Part shown: positions 17,226-25,447 of the stretch, piece after piece
Layout: each line of letters starts with the position of its first letter
How positions within the stretch are numbered: position 1 is the first letter of the stretch
Source: Paenibacillus ihuae
GTDB lineage: Bacteria > Bacillota > Bacilli > Paenibacillales > Paenibacillaceae
DNA length: 52,876 nt
Direction: 5' to 3'
NCBI RefSeq assembly: GCF_001368795.1
Contig: NZ_LN831198.1
Span: 1,250,273 to 1,303,148, forward strand
Translations under genes and position numbers: made by a program
The notes under the pieces: model-generated
The model's database searches: none
The model's input: only the letters and a program-made list of their open reading frames with translations
What the model was told of the DNA's origin: nothing

Positions 17226-20200
17226 ATGCAAGAGCTGATTTCAATGTACAGAGATCGTTTGACGGATCTTACTGCAAAAAATAAAAGTTTGAAGTTAATG
17301 AAAATTTATAACAAAAATCATTTTGATATTCACTCTTTCTCAAATATAGAAAATGGACTGGATATTGTCATTATGGAAAAGATATGTGCACTAGAAGAAG
17401 AAATTAGTTTGATTCCACAAAACAGCTTAGTAGAAGAATCTATATTAGCAAACCGTAAGTTGGTTCAACTTAAAAGAGAAGTTGATCTGATTGAACAAGA
17501 AACGGGTAACAATCCGTTTTACGTTGCCTATGGGTTTCTTGAAGGGTTTCTAGTGCCTAATTTTTTCATTAGATGCCCAATATTATTCATCCCAGCTAGG
17601 CTTTACAAGGCTGCCGTAAATAATAAACCTTATTGGGTACTTGGCGTTGGAGAAGAGGCCAGCCCTTTCATTAATCAAACCTTTATTATGGCAATTCAAA
17701 AATACATAGGTGGGGACATTAGTTTATCTATTCAGGATGAGATTACCTCAGCTTTACCATCGAACTTAAAAGATATTTTGCCGTTTATTTACGAACTTCT
17801 GCGGAAGCATGATATATCTTTAACATTGGAAAGTGATCAAAGTATCGCTCCTTTTAAAAATATAAAAAAAGAGAACATACCAGAAGGGAAAAAGGGCTTT
17901 ACTTTATATCCGTATGCTGTAATGGGTAAATTCCAGCAATCAACGAGTACATTATTGAATGATTACAATTTACTGTTAGATAATTTGCCCGAAAATGGGT
18001 TTTTGGATGCATTAATTAATGGGTCTGAAGAAAATGAAGGTGATTTTGAGGAAATCTCAGAGGAAGAATTAAATCAAGTACATCCTTCAGAAAACTTCTT
18101 TGTTCTAGAAACCGATGCTAGTCAAGAAGCAGTTGTTGTAGCTGCTCGCAATAGAAAAGGATTAATAGTACATGGGCCACCTGGCACAGGTAAATCTCAA
18201 GTTATCGTGAATTTAATTGTGGATCGTATGTCTAAAGGTCAAAAGGTTCTGTTGGTCTGTCAAAAACCAGCGGCGCTGGATGTTGTGTATAACCGACTGG
18301 GACAAATCGATTTACAAAATCATGTTGCTCTTGTTCATGACTTTAACAAAAATAAAATTGATGTGTATAGAAAGATTGCTTCTGTAATTGATCGGAGTCT
18401 CCCTATAAAGGGACAGGACGTAGACCGTATTTCAAATGAAAAGTTTGCATTGGCTCAGAAGTTGAATAAAACAGCATTATCTTTACACCTAGAGCGTCCC
18501 TTCGGTAAAAGTTTATTCTTTTTGTATAGCAAAGCTAAATGGGATCAGATGTTGATTATCGAGGCTGAAGATTTATTGGGGAATCTTACTTTTGATGAGT
18601 TAGAAATGACTCTAATTGAGTTAAAGACTGTAATTGAATTGAAGCAGAAATACGATACTTCAAATCACCCATGGAAAAATCGTAAAAGTTTCTCAGGTTT
18701 TTCAGTTAAGCAACATTTAGATTTGAGCAATATATTGAATTCAATAGTCGAGGATGTTAAGCGAGTAGCTAACCATAAGGAAGAACTCCATTTATTATTC
18801 GAACCTGTTTATTATCTGGAGAACATTCATGTTCTTTGTGAGATGCAGAAAGTGATGAATGTTTTAAAAAATAGAAATTTACACAAACACATCTTAAGGT
18901 TTTTTAGTGATGAAAATGCTCACCAGGTAACTGAGAATGAAAAACATCTTGGAATCATCAGAATAAAGTTTGAGTCATTTCAAAAACAAATAAATATACT
19001 AAATGAGCGTCCAGAGGCTGTTACTGGTCTTCGGTATGAAGACGCAGTGAAATGGAATGAGAAACTAAAACTTTTTGGTGAGCTAAATAAGAAATTTACT
19101 CGGTTTTTTAATCATAGTTGGTATTCATTAAAAAGAGATATCCAAGATCATTTTAAGGTCAATGGAATATCGTTTGACAAGCAATCACTTTACGAGTATC
19201 ACGCAAAGGTCGAGACATTTATACTCTTTGAAGAAATCCGAAATGAAGCAAATCTTATCTACTTCTATTCTGATGCACCAATAGAAAATCAACTAGATAA
19301 GTGGAATGCTTGGATTAAGTTAAAGGAGAATGCCAAAGATTTTATTGAAGCCTTTGTTGAAACACAAATTTCTTTCCCCAACTGGATCAACAATCCAAGT
19401 ACGCATGATCACTTAGGAGAATTCTTAAATGAGCCCTTCAGTAATGAAATGAAGGGATTAATAAAATTAGCAGAGCAAACCAGAGAGTTAAATGTAAAAA
19501 TACGTAGCTTAGATTCATACTTGAATCGAGAAACCGTTAATGAATTTATTAAACAGTTAAACGAAGGGATTTACAGTATTCCAGAATACGAAGGAATGTA
19601 TAAAACACTGGACCAATTTGATAGCTTGTGCAGATTGGATCAAATGAAGGATGAAATGGGTAGCCTGAAAATAGTATTACTTGAACGTTGTGCCCAAAAA
19701 GCTCCACTTGAAAGTACTCCAGATGTAGTGAATTATTGGCTTAATCTTATTCGAAATAGCTTTTTACACGCTTGGATTCTACAAATTGAATCTGTCGAGC
19801 CGCATGTGAAAGACGTGTCGACTGAAATTTATAAATCCAACTTAGAGCGTTTCCAAAAATTATTGAAAGACAAACGAAAAGCAGTCCCAATACTTATAGA
19901 CTCATTACTTGCTAATGCAGCAGTCCAAGTTGTGGGGAGCACACGGCAAAAATTAAAGCACGAGTCTAATAAAAAAAGAAAATTAATGCCATTACGTCAA
20001 GTAGTAGGGCATTTTTACGATGATTTATTAAAACTGGTGCCTTGTTGGCTATGTACACCTGAAGCTGTTAGCGCTATTTTTCCATTACATCAGGATATGT
20101 TTGATCTTGTTATATTTGATGAAGCCTCTCAGTGTCCAGTAGAAAATGCAATCCCATCCATATATCGAGCTAAACATCTCATAGTAGCAGGAGATGAAAA

Positions 20201-21428
20201 ACAACTTCCACCTAGCTCATTCTTTCAAGCATCTATCGACGATGAGGAGGAGGATGAAGATGATAATACGATCTATGTAGATAAAACAGATAAACATGCA
20301 AAAAGTTTATTAGAGTGGGCTAAACCAAAGTTCCCTGATAAATGGTTAACTTGGCATTATCGTTCAGAGTACGAAGAGTTAATCAACTTTTCGAATTACG
20401 CTTTTTATGATAAAAGAATACAAATTGCTCCATCAGTAAAGAAAGATACTGGTTCAAGGCCAATTGAATTTATTAAGGTAGACGGCCAATGGGAGAATAG
20501 CTCAAACCGAGTTGAAGCTGAAAAAATCGTGGATAGTGTTATTAATATTCTTCAAAATGATGATTCCCAACCAACTCTTGGAATTATCACGTTTAATAAA
20601 GATCAAGCAGATCTAATTAATGATGTATTCGAAGAAAGAATGGTGAAAAGTCCTGAACTCAGATTGTTAATTGAGGAAGCTAGATCTCGTAAGAATGGCG
20701 ATGAACATATAGGACTATTTGTTAAAAATATTGAGAATGTGCAGGGTGACGAGAGAGATGTTATTCTTTTCTCGGTAGCTTACGCGAAGAACTCTGAAGG
20801 TAAAATGGTAAGCCAATTCAGTGCACTTTCTAGGGACGGTGGCGGAAATCGCTTAAATGTTGCTATATCTCGTGCGCGGAGAAAAGTAATTATAGTTTGC
20901 TCGTTTGAACCGAGTGAATGGACAAGAGCAGAGACTTACGCGCAGGGAGTTAAGTATTTAAAACGATATTTAGAGTATAGTAAAGCGATATCCGACGGAG
21001 ATTATTCGCTCGCGCAGTCAATTTTAAACGGCTTAGTCGATGCAACTAATGTGAAGGACTTAAACAATCAACTGATATTTGATAGTGGATTTGAAGAAGA
21101 AGTATGTAATTCACTAAGAGCTTGTGGATACGATGTACACACTCAAGTTGGTTTTTCTGGTTACCGCGTTGATTTGGCAATCGTAGACCCTATAGGAAAA
21201 GAAAGATACATCTTAGGTATAGAATGCGACGGGGCAACTTACCATTCTTCAAAGGTGGCCAGGGAGAGAGATCTTTACAGACAACGTTTTTTGGAAAGTA
21301 AAGGATGGAAAATACATCGGATTTGGAGCCGAAACTGGTGGTTAGCAAGAAATAAGGAAATTGAGAAAATACAAAAAGTGATTGAAGGTATTTTAGAGGG
21401 AGGGGAAAATGAACGGAGAATACACTGA
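17226..21428 (+). CDS. Large DUF4011-like / superfamily 1 helicase / Vsr-like nuclease protein, probable anti-phage defence
   Basis: Protein of 1400 residues. The N-terminus (RLTDLTAKNKSLKLM) resembles DUF4011. Helicase core: Walker A HGPPGTGKS at 316-324, Walker B LVIFDEASQ ending at 969, GDEKQLPP at 989-996 and motif VI NVAISRARR near 1212, the AAA_11/AAA_12 UPF1-like type. A helical insertion of about 600 residues separates Walker A and B. The C-terminal 115 residues form a Vsr/DUF559-type nuclease domain, with FEEEV near 1287, YRVDLAIVD near 1313 and IECDGATYH near 1332. This order matches single-protein anti-phage candidates of the Hhe kind, so DNA unwinding and cleavage is the likely role. 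ATG 17226 has GAGG 8 nt upstream; GTG 17217 is an alternative. TATAAT boxes lie at 17149 and 17175. The gene is AT-rich. Confidence 0.82.
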   Translation: MQELISMYRDRLTDLTAKNKSLKLMKIYNKNHFDIHSFSNIENGLDIVIMEKICALEEEISLIPQNSLVEESILANRKLVQLKREVDLIEQETGNNPFYVAYGFLEGFLVPNFFIRCPILFIPARLYKAAVNNKPYWVLGVGEEASPFINQTFIMAIQKYIGGDISLSIQDEITSALPSNLKDILPFIYELLRKHDISLTLESDQSIAPFKNIKKENIPEGKKGFTLYPYAVMGKFQQSTSTLLNDYNLLLDNLPENGFLDALINGSEENEGDFEEISEEELNQVHPSENFFVLETDASQEAVVVAARNRKGLIVHGPPGTGKSQVIVNLIVDRMSKGQKVLLVCQKPAALDVVYNRLGQIDLQNHVALVHDFNKNKIDVYRKIASVIDRSLPIKGQDVDRISNEKFALAQKLNKTALSLHLERPFGKSLFFLYSKAKWDQMLIIEAEDLLGNLTFDELEMTLIELKTVIELKQKYDTSNHPWKNRKSFSGFSVKQHLDLSNILNSIVEDVKRVANHKEELHLLFEPVYYLENIHVLCEMQKVMNVLKNRNLHKHILRFFSDENAHQVTENEKHLGIIRIKFESFQKQINILNERPEAVTGLRYEDAVKWNEKLKLFGELNKKFTRFFNHSWYSLKRDIQDHFKVNGISFDKQSLYEYHAKVETFILFEEIRNEANLIYFYSDAPIENQLDKWNAWIKLKENAKDFIEAFVETQISFPNWINNPSTHDHLGEFLNEPFSNEMKGLIKLAEQTRELNVKIRSLDSYLNRETVNEFIKQLNEGIYSIPEYEGMYKTLDQFDSLCRLDQMKDEMGSLKIVLLERCAQKAPLESTPDVVNYWLNLIRNSFLHAWILQIESVEPHVKDVSTEIYKSNLERFQKLLKDKRKAVPILIDSLLANAAVQVVGSTRQKLKHESNKKRKLMPLRQVVGHFYDDLLKLVPCWLCTPEAVSAIFPLHQDMFDLVIFDEASQCPVENAIPSIYRAKHLIVAGDEKQLPPSSFFQASIDDEEEDEDDNTIYVDKTDKHAKSLLEWAKPKFPDKWLTWHYRSEYEELINFSNYAFYDKRIQIAPSVKKDTGSRPIEFIKVDGQWENSSNRVEAEKIVDSVINILQNDDSQPTLGIITFNKDQADLINDVFEERMVKSPELRLLIEEARSRKNGDEHIGLFVKNIENVQGDERDVILFSVAYAKNSEGKMVSQFSALSRDGGGNRLNVAISRARRKVIIVCSFEPSEWTRAETYAQGVKYLKRYLEYSKAISDGDYSLAQSILNGLVDATNVKDLNNQLIFDSGFEEEVCNSLRACGYDVHTQVGFSGYRVDLAIVDPIGKERYILGIECDGATYHSSKVARERDLYRQRFLESKGWKIHRIWSRNWWLARNKEIEKIQKVIEGILEGGENERRIH

Positions 21429-21600
21429 AAAGTTACCAACCAGTACGGGAAAGATTGTTGTAACTAAACACAGTTGGCGTATTAATTTTTATTTTTCAGG
21501 GCCTGATTTAAGATACAATGGAACAATTTTCAACATTGCTAGCGGTTCCATTGATTCATATATTGAGGCATATGGGCCAAACAAAGGGCTGAAGAAGTAA
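21409..21600 (+). CDS. Small protein overlapping the helicase-nuclease gene
   Basis: Protein of 63 residues whose ATG lies 20 nt inside the helicase gene, in another frame, with a strong GGAGGGG site 4 nt before it. The close overlap implies translational coupling and a shared function. The sequence alternates hydrophobic and polar residues (KIVVTKHSWRINFYF, then GTIFNIASG), suggesting a small beta-rich fold. No family is recognised. It could be an accessory or regulatory subunit of the nuclease. It ends NKGLKK before 137 bases of AT-rich DNA. Confidence 0.6.
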   Translation: MNGEYTEKLPTSTGKIVVTKHSWRINFYFSGPDLRYNGTIFNIASGSIDSYIEAYGPNKGLKK

Positions 21601-21737
21601 AAGAACTTCTGAATTCGCTTTAAAGATTAAAACTGGATGTTTAAATAAAAGGAAATCGGAAATAACCTTCATTGCTTTAATAAAGGCAAATAGAAGCTCG
21701 TTGTTTGATTTTTATATTATTTTTGGAGGGGTTACAA

Positions 21738-21977
21738 ATGGAAGAAGTGGTTAGTCTGTTGTCTGATATTTTATCTGAATTAAGGGAGTTAAACGTAAGG
21801 GTTTCAGCAGTGGAAGAGTAATTATATTCGATTGGTAATGATACTTCAACAATGGGATCAAGTTTGAGTTCTATCGACGTGGACATAAATTCAATAAAAT
21901 TAGATATTTCAACAATAGACAGCAATGTCAGTTCTATTGATTCAAACATTAATGGGTCAATTCCCCAAAAAATTTAA
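21738..21977 (+). pseudogene. Small coiled-coil gene interrupted by one stop codon
   Basis: ATG 21738 has GGAGGGG 7 nt upstream and encodes MEEVVSLLSDILSELRELNV, then VSAVEE and a TAA at 21819. The same frame continues as LYSIGNDTSTMGSSLSSIDV and further heptad-like S-I-D repeats to a second TAA at 21975. A CAA-to-TAA change (Gln to stop) at 21819 would explain it. The last codons run into the repeated toxin-gene segment, so the original 3' end is also lost. Whether the 27-residue peptide is still made is unknown. Confidence 0.6.
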
Positions 21978-22210
21978 TGCGACAACCCCGTATTTGCAAA
22001 GTAACAAGTATCGACATACACTTCACGAAGATCCTCGTCAATCCTGTATATAATAATCACATTTCTCATTAACACCCAGTAGTATCCGTTAAACTCAAAA
22101 CCAGGGAAGTCAGAAACTCCATCAGCTTTATATTTGGGTTCATCTGCTAATACAGATTTAGAACGTCTGAAAACGTTCATGGGGTCTACTTTATAATACT
22201 TCATTCGGGC
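21954..22210 (-). repeat. Direct repeat flanking the helicase module, right copy
   Basis: Same orientation as 16441-16698. The left edge coincides with the broken end of the coiled-coil gene and the right edge with another broken gene, so both joints look like recombination junctions. Confidence 0.85.
21974..22210 (-). pseudogene. Truncated second copy of the RelE/ParE-like toxin gene
   Basis: Encodes 76 residues from an internal Met to GLSH with 69 identical to the intact gene at 16429. The first ~20 residues and the last ~11 are missing, and the antitoxin gene is absent. Amino-acid identity is higher than DNA identity, so the two copies diverged under selection before this one was truncated. 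A short product from ATG 22204 is possible, but the missing N-terminus argues against function. Confidence 0.75.
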
Positions 22211-22472
22211 TTCTAGAAGATGGTGGTCGCCAAGGGGAAGAGATTGGCAATATCAGTCTAACTTCAACCTTCAGTTCTTCGTTTGCGGTATGAAACGCAA
22301 TCACGCCATCTTTGGATTGGAGTAGTTATTCGGTCACTTCTTTCGGGTCTTGTATAGCACGGATTAGTGCGACTTCATCTACAAACTTTGTGTTACCTAC
22401 TGTATGTAACGAAAGGATGTGCAGCTTGATTTATTGATCGGGATATATCTTACGAACTTCTTCCCATTGCAC
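22211..22472 (-). pseudogene. Decayed gene for a small hypothetical protein
   Basis: GTG 22472 follows GGAGGT and encodes QWEEVRKIYPDQ, then a stop. The same frame continues with NTKFVDEVALIRAIQDPKEV, another stop, then LLQSKDGVIAFHTANEELKV. This matches a widespread short hypothetical protein that begins with a W-E-E-hydrophobic-YP-Q pattern, often found beside small aspartyl-protease-like genes (from memory, not searched). Two in-frame stops and a fused 3' end mark it as dead. Confidence 0.6.
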
Positions 22473-22479
22473 GGTTGGC

Positions 22480-23237
22480 ACCTCCAGTTAGGTTGGTCCT
22501 TTTATTGTATCAGATTATTAGTAATTAAAAAGCTCTCCTTGAATGAGCGGAGCGGGAATTGGAAACAAATCGTCTTGATCGGCTCGGCAATATTAGCGCG
22601 ATCTACGGATATCTCTGCTCTGACTACCATCCGGCGTTGATTGAATTTGCTGGTCATGCTGGAGTCAGGAAGAGACCCTGCAAGAAGCCGCCATATGGCT
22701 CCGGCGGCAGCGCTAGGACACGATGCGTGGATGAGTCGAAGGAGGCGGGCATGCAGCTTTTCGAAGTCAAATGCCAGATGGACAACTTCCCCTCTAGGGG
22801 GAAGGATGAACTGCGATTGGGAGGGGCGAATACATATGCAATTAGAGAGGTGAGGGGGTTGGAATTGGTAAATCTGGCGGATATGGAATATGCTTCTTAC
22901 CTTTTATATCAAAAGAAGATTGCGAAACTTCGTATCGGACGAATTTGATGGGAATGGACAGCGGATTTATTTGCGAGAAAAAGGGGGATGCCGAACGGGT
23001 GAAAGCGACACAGCGGAGACGCCCCCGCATAGACGGCAGGCGCCGGCATGAAAGAGGCGCCTGTCGCATAAATAATTAACATTGTCGCTGGTTTCCTGTT
23101 GGACTAGCATCGCTAAGGAGCCTTTTGCTCTCCATGCGTCCAGTGCAGTAACATGGAAATAAGCGGAAAAGTGCATTGATGGAGCTAAGATGTCACAGAG
23201 AGCGGCTCCTCGTTCCGTTCGGGCCACTATTTGCAGG
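22480..23237. other. Gap with no assignable gene
   Basis: Open frames exist (for example 22559-22948 on the plus strand, 129 codons), but none has a ribosome site plus a recognisable protein, and composition changes along the stretch. Probably gene debris between the accessory island and the sugar-transport operon. An inverted repeat CAGGCGCC/GGCGCCTG (about 23037-23063) lies downstream of the LacI gene and may be its terminator, though it lacks a T-run. Confidence 0.5.
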
Positions 23238-24296
23238 CTAAGAAGGGAGGTCGGCTGCGCTGGACGGTGGCAGGGTCACGACCGACTCACGCTCGATGAT
23301 CTTATGCGGGAAATAATTGTTGCCTCTGCGCGGCATCTGGGTCGGATCGGACGCCAGCTTGACCAAATATTTGAACGCTTCGGCCCCGATTTCGCCGAAC
23401 GGCTGCTCGACCGTTGTCAGCTTGGGCATTGACATGTTGGCGATTGTCAGATTGTCATAGCCGATGACGGAGATGTCCTGGGGCACCCGCAGTCCCGCGT
23501 CGTGGATGCAACGCATTGCCCCGATCGCCATCTCATCAGTCGCTGCGAATACGGCTGTGATCCCGGTCCGGTCGAGGTCGCTCAGCAGGCGTCGCATGGC
23601 GGCATATCCTTCTTCGTAGCGTATGTTTCCATATGCGACATGCTGCTCTGTGAACGGAAGCCGATAGAAGTCGATCGCTTGCTTGTAGCCATTGAACCGG
23701 GAACTCTCCCCACCGTTCAAATTACCTGAGGGAGGAGCAATCATGCCGATGCTGCGATGTCCCCGCGAGACTAGATAGGCAACCACGTCGAAGGACGCTC
23801 TGATGTCGTCTACCTTGAAGGCGGGCAGCTTGGCATTCTCGTGGGAGGCCAGCAGCAGTACGACTGGTATGTCCGTCTGCTCGATCCACTCGTCGTAGTC
23901 GGCTGGCATGTAGAAGCTGGCGAGCAGAATGCCGTCTACCCAGTGCTGCTTGGCGAAGTTGTACGCTTGGGTCAGCCCATCCTTGCTCATGTTTTCGATA
24001 TTGAGTTCGTAGAGCAGCAGATGAATGTCCTGGGTCTGGGCCATCCGGCTAATGCCAGTGTACAGCTCTCCGAAATAAAATTCCGTAATGTAAGGAATGA
24101 TGACGCCAAACGTCAGTTTTCTGCTCTTCAAATTGGCGACTTGTGTCTTCTCTGCGGTGAAATAGTTGAGCTTTCGGGCTGCGTGCATGACGCGCTCTCT
24201 CGTATCGGCGTTGACGAGCTCGGGCTTGTTGAGTGCCCTCGACACCGTTGCGATCGAGAGGTTGGCGTATTTGGCAACATCGTTAATCGTCGTCAC
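23238..24296 (-). CDS. LacI-family transcriptional regulator of the sugar-transport operon
   Basis: Protein of 352 residues. The LacI headpiece occupies residues 1-50 (TINDVAKYANLSIATVSRAL). The sugar-binding periplasmic-fold domain follows, with FGVIIPYITEFYFGEL, RGHRSIGMIAPP and AVFAATDEMAIGAM typical of the family. It probably starts at GTG 24296 with AGGG 6 nt before it. It is the last gene of a binding protein-permease-permease-regulator operon and likely controls it, and perhaps the divergent alpha-glucosidase gene, in response to an alpha-glucoside. Confidence 0.93.
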   Translation of the reverse strand: MTTINDVAKYANLSIATVSRALNKPELVNADTRERVMHAARKLNYFTAEKTQVANLKSRKLTFGVIIPYITEFYFGELYTGISRMAQTQDIHLLLYELNIENMSKDGLTQAYNFAKQHWVDGILLASFYMPADYDEWIEQTDIPVVLLLASHENAKLPAFKVDDIRASFDVVAYLVSRGHRSIGMIAPPSGNLNGGESSRFNGYKQAIDFYRLPFTEQHVAYGNIRYEEGYAAMRRLLSDLDRTGITAVFAATDEMAIGAMRCIHDAGLRVPQDISVIGYDNLTIANMSMPKLTTVEQPFGEIGAEAFKYLVKLASDPTQMPRRGNNYFPHKIIERESVVTLPPSSAADLPS

Positions 24297-24361
24297 TTCT
24301 AACCCTCATTTCTTCCGGGAGATCGTCCCGATTCCTTCGACGAACGAACGACATTTGGCGT

Positions 24362-25447
24362 TCAGCCCTTGACAGAGCCACCCAAAAGCCCCCGTACGAA
24401 ATATCTTTGCATGAAAAAGAATACAGCAAGCGGTAAAATCATCGACACAAAGGCGCCTGCAGTGAGCAGATGCCAGTCGCTGCCGTAAGAACCCACCATC
24501 TCGGAGAGGCGGATGGAGAGAACCTTCTCCTTCGGCTGGCTGCCGATAAAGATCAGGGATACGAGGTAATCGTTCCATATCCACAAAAACTGGAAGATGC
24601 CCAAGGAGGCCAGTGCTGGAACGGAAAGCGGGACAATCAGCCTCCTGAATATCGTAAAGTGGGACGCACCTTCCATAAACGCGGACTCTAGCAATTCCTT
24701 TGGGAGTTGACTGACGTAATTATACATGAAATATATAGCCAGAGGTAGTCCGAAACCTGTGTGTGCCACCCAGACCGACAGGAATGAGCCGTTGATGCCC
24801 AGAGATAAAAAGTCCTTCATAATCGGTATAAGTGCGATCTGAAGAGGGACGGCCAGCAGAGTAATCACAATCCCGAACATCAGCCTGCGGCCCCTGAAGC
24901 GCATCCAGGCGAAGCCGTACGCGGCAAAGGTCGCGATGACAATCGGGAAGACCGTGGCCGGAACGGCGACGATCAGCGTGTTCTGAAACGCCTGGGTCAG
25001 ATTTTGGTCCTGACCGTTGGTGCCCTCGCTTTTGCCGCCCAGCACGGTTTTATAATTTTGCAGCGTGAAGGAACTGTCTGCCGTCCACTTGCGCGTATAG
25101 ACCGAGACAGTCAGGTCTCGGCGCTGTTCCCACTGCAGCTTGACTTGGCCGGAAATCGCGATCCCGTCCCTCAGCTGTCTGTCCGTCACGTCGTATCCCT
25201 GAATGCGCAGAGAGCCCTTGGGATCGGTGCCTGTCGGTAGTGAGATCGTGTCGGTCTGCACCCAGGCGCGATGGGGCAGTACACTCCACCAGCCGGTCGA
25301 TTTGATATCGTTCGGCGGCCGGAAGGAGGAGACGAACAATCCGAGTGTCGGGATGATCCAGATGCAGCAGATGATGAAAAGCACCGAATTGACGATCCAC
25401 TTCGATCGGGAAGGGGTGATCGGCTTTGTACGGCTGGAAACTCTCAC
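24362..25447 (-). CDS. Carbohydrate ABC transporter permease, MalG/AglG type
   Basis: Protein of 361 residues. After an N-terminal helix there is an unusual extracytoplasmic insert of about 100 residues (WVQTDTISLPTG to SFTLQNYKTVLGG), as seen in AglG/GgtD-like alpha-glucoside permeases. Five further helices follow, with the EAA loop KELLESAFMEGASHFTIFRR that contacts the ATPase. It starts at GTG 25447, overlapping the stop of the preceding permease gene by 4 nt (GTGA) with GGAGGGA upstream. It pairs with the MalF-type protein encoded just before it. No ATPase gene is present, so a shared MsmX/MalK-type ATPase elsewhere is expected. Confidence 0.9.
   Translation of the reverse strand: MRVSSRTKPITPSRSKWIVNSVLFIICCIWIIPTLGLFVSSFRPPNDIKSTGWWSVLPHRAWVQTDTISLPTGTDPKGSLRIQGYDVTDRQLRDGIAISGQVKLQWEQRRDLTVSVYTRKWTADSSFTLQNYKTVLGGKSEGTNGQDQNLTQAFQNTLIVAVPATVFPIVIATFAAYGFAWMRFRGRRLMFGIVITLLAVPLQIALIPIMKDFLSLGINGSFLSVWVAHTGFGLPLAIYFMYNYVSQLPKELLESAFMEGASHFTIFRRLIVPLSVPALASLGIFQFLWIWNDYLVSLIFIGSQPKEKVLSIRLSEMVGSYGSDWHLLTAGAFVSMILPLAVFFFMQRYFVRGLLGGSVKG

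Noticed and set aside
22559..22948. 129-codon plus-strand open frame
   Set aside because: No ribosome site, no recognisable motif and biased low-complexity parts; not convincing as a gene.
22967..23227. 86-codon minus-strand open frame downstream of the LacI gene
   Set aside because: Weak start, no motif, and it spans the inverted repeat that may end the LacI transcript.
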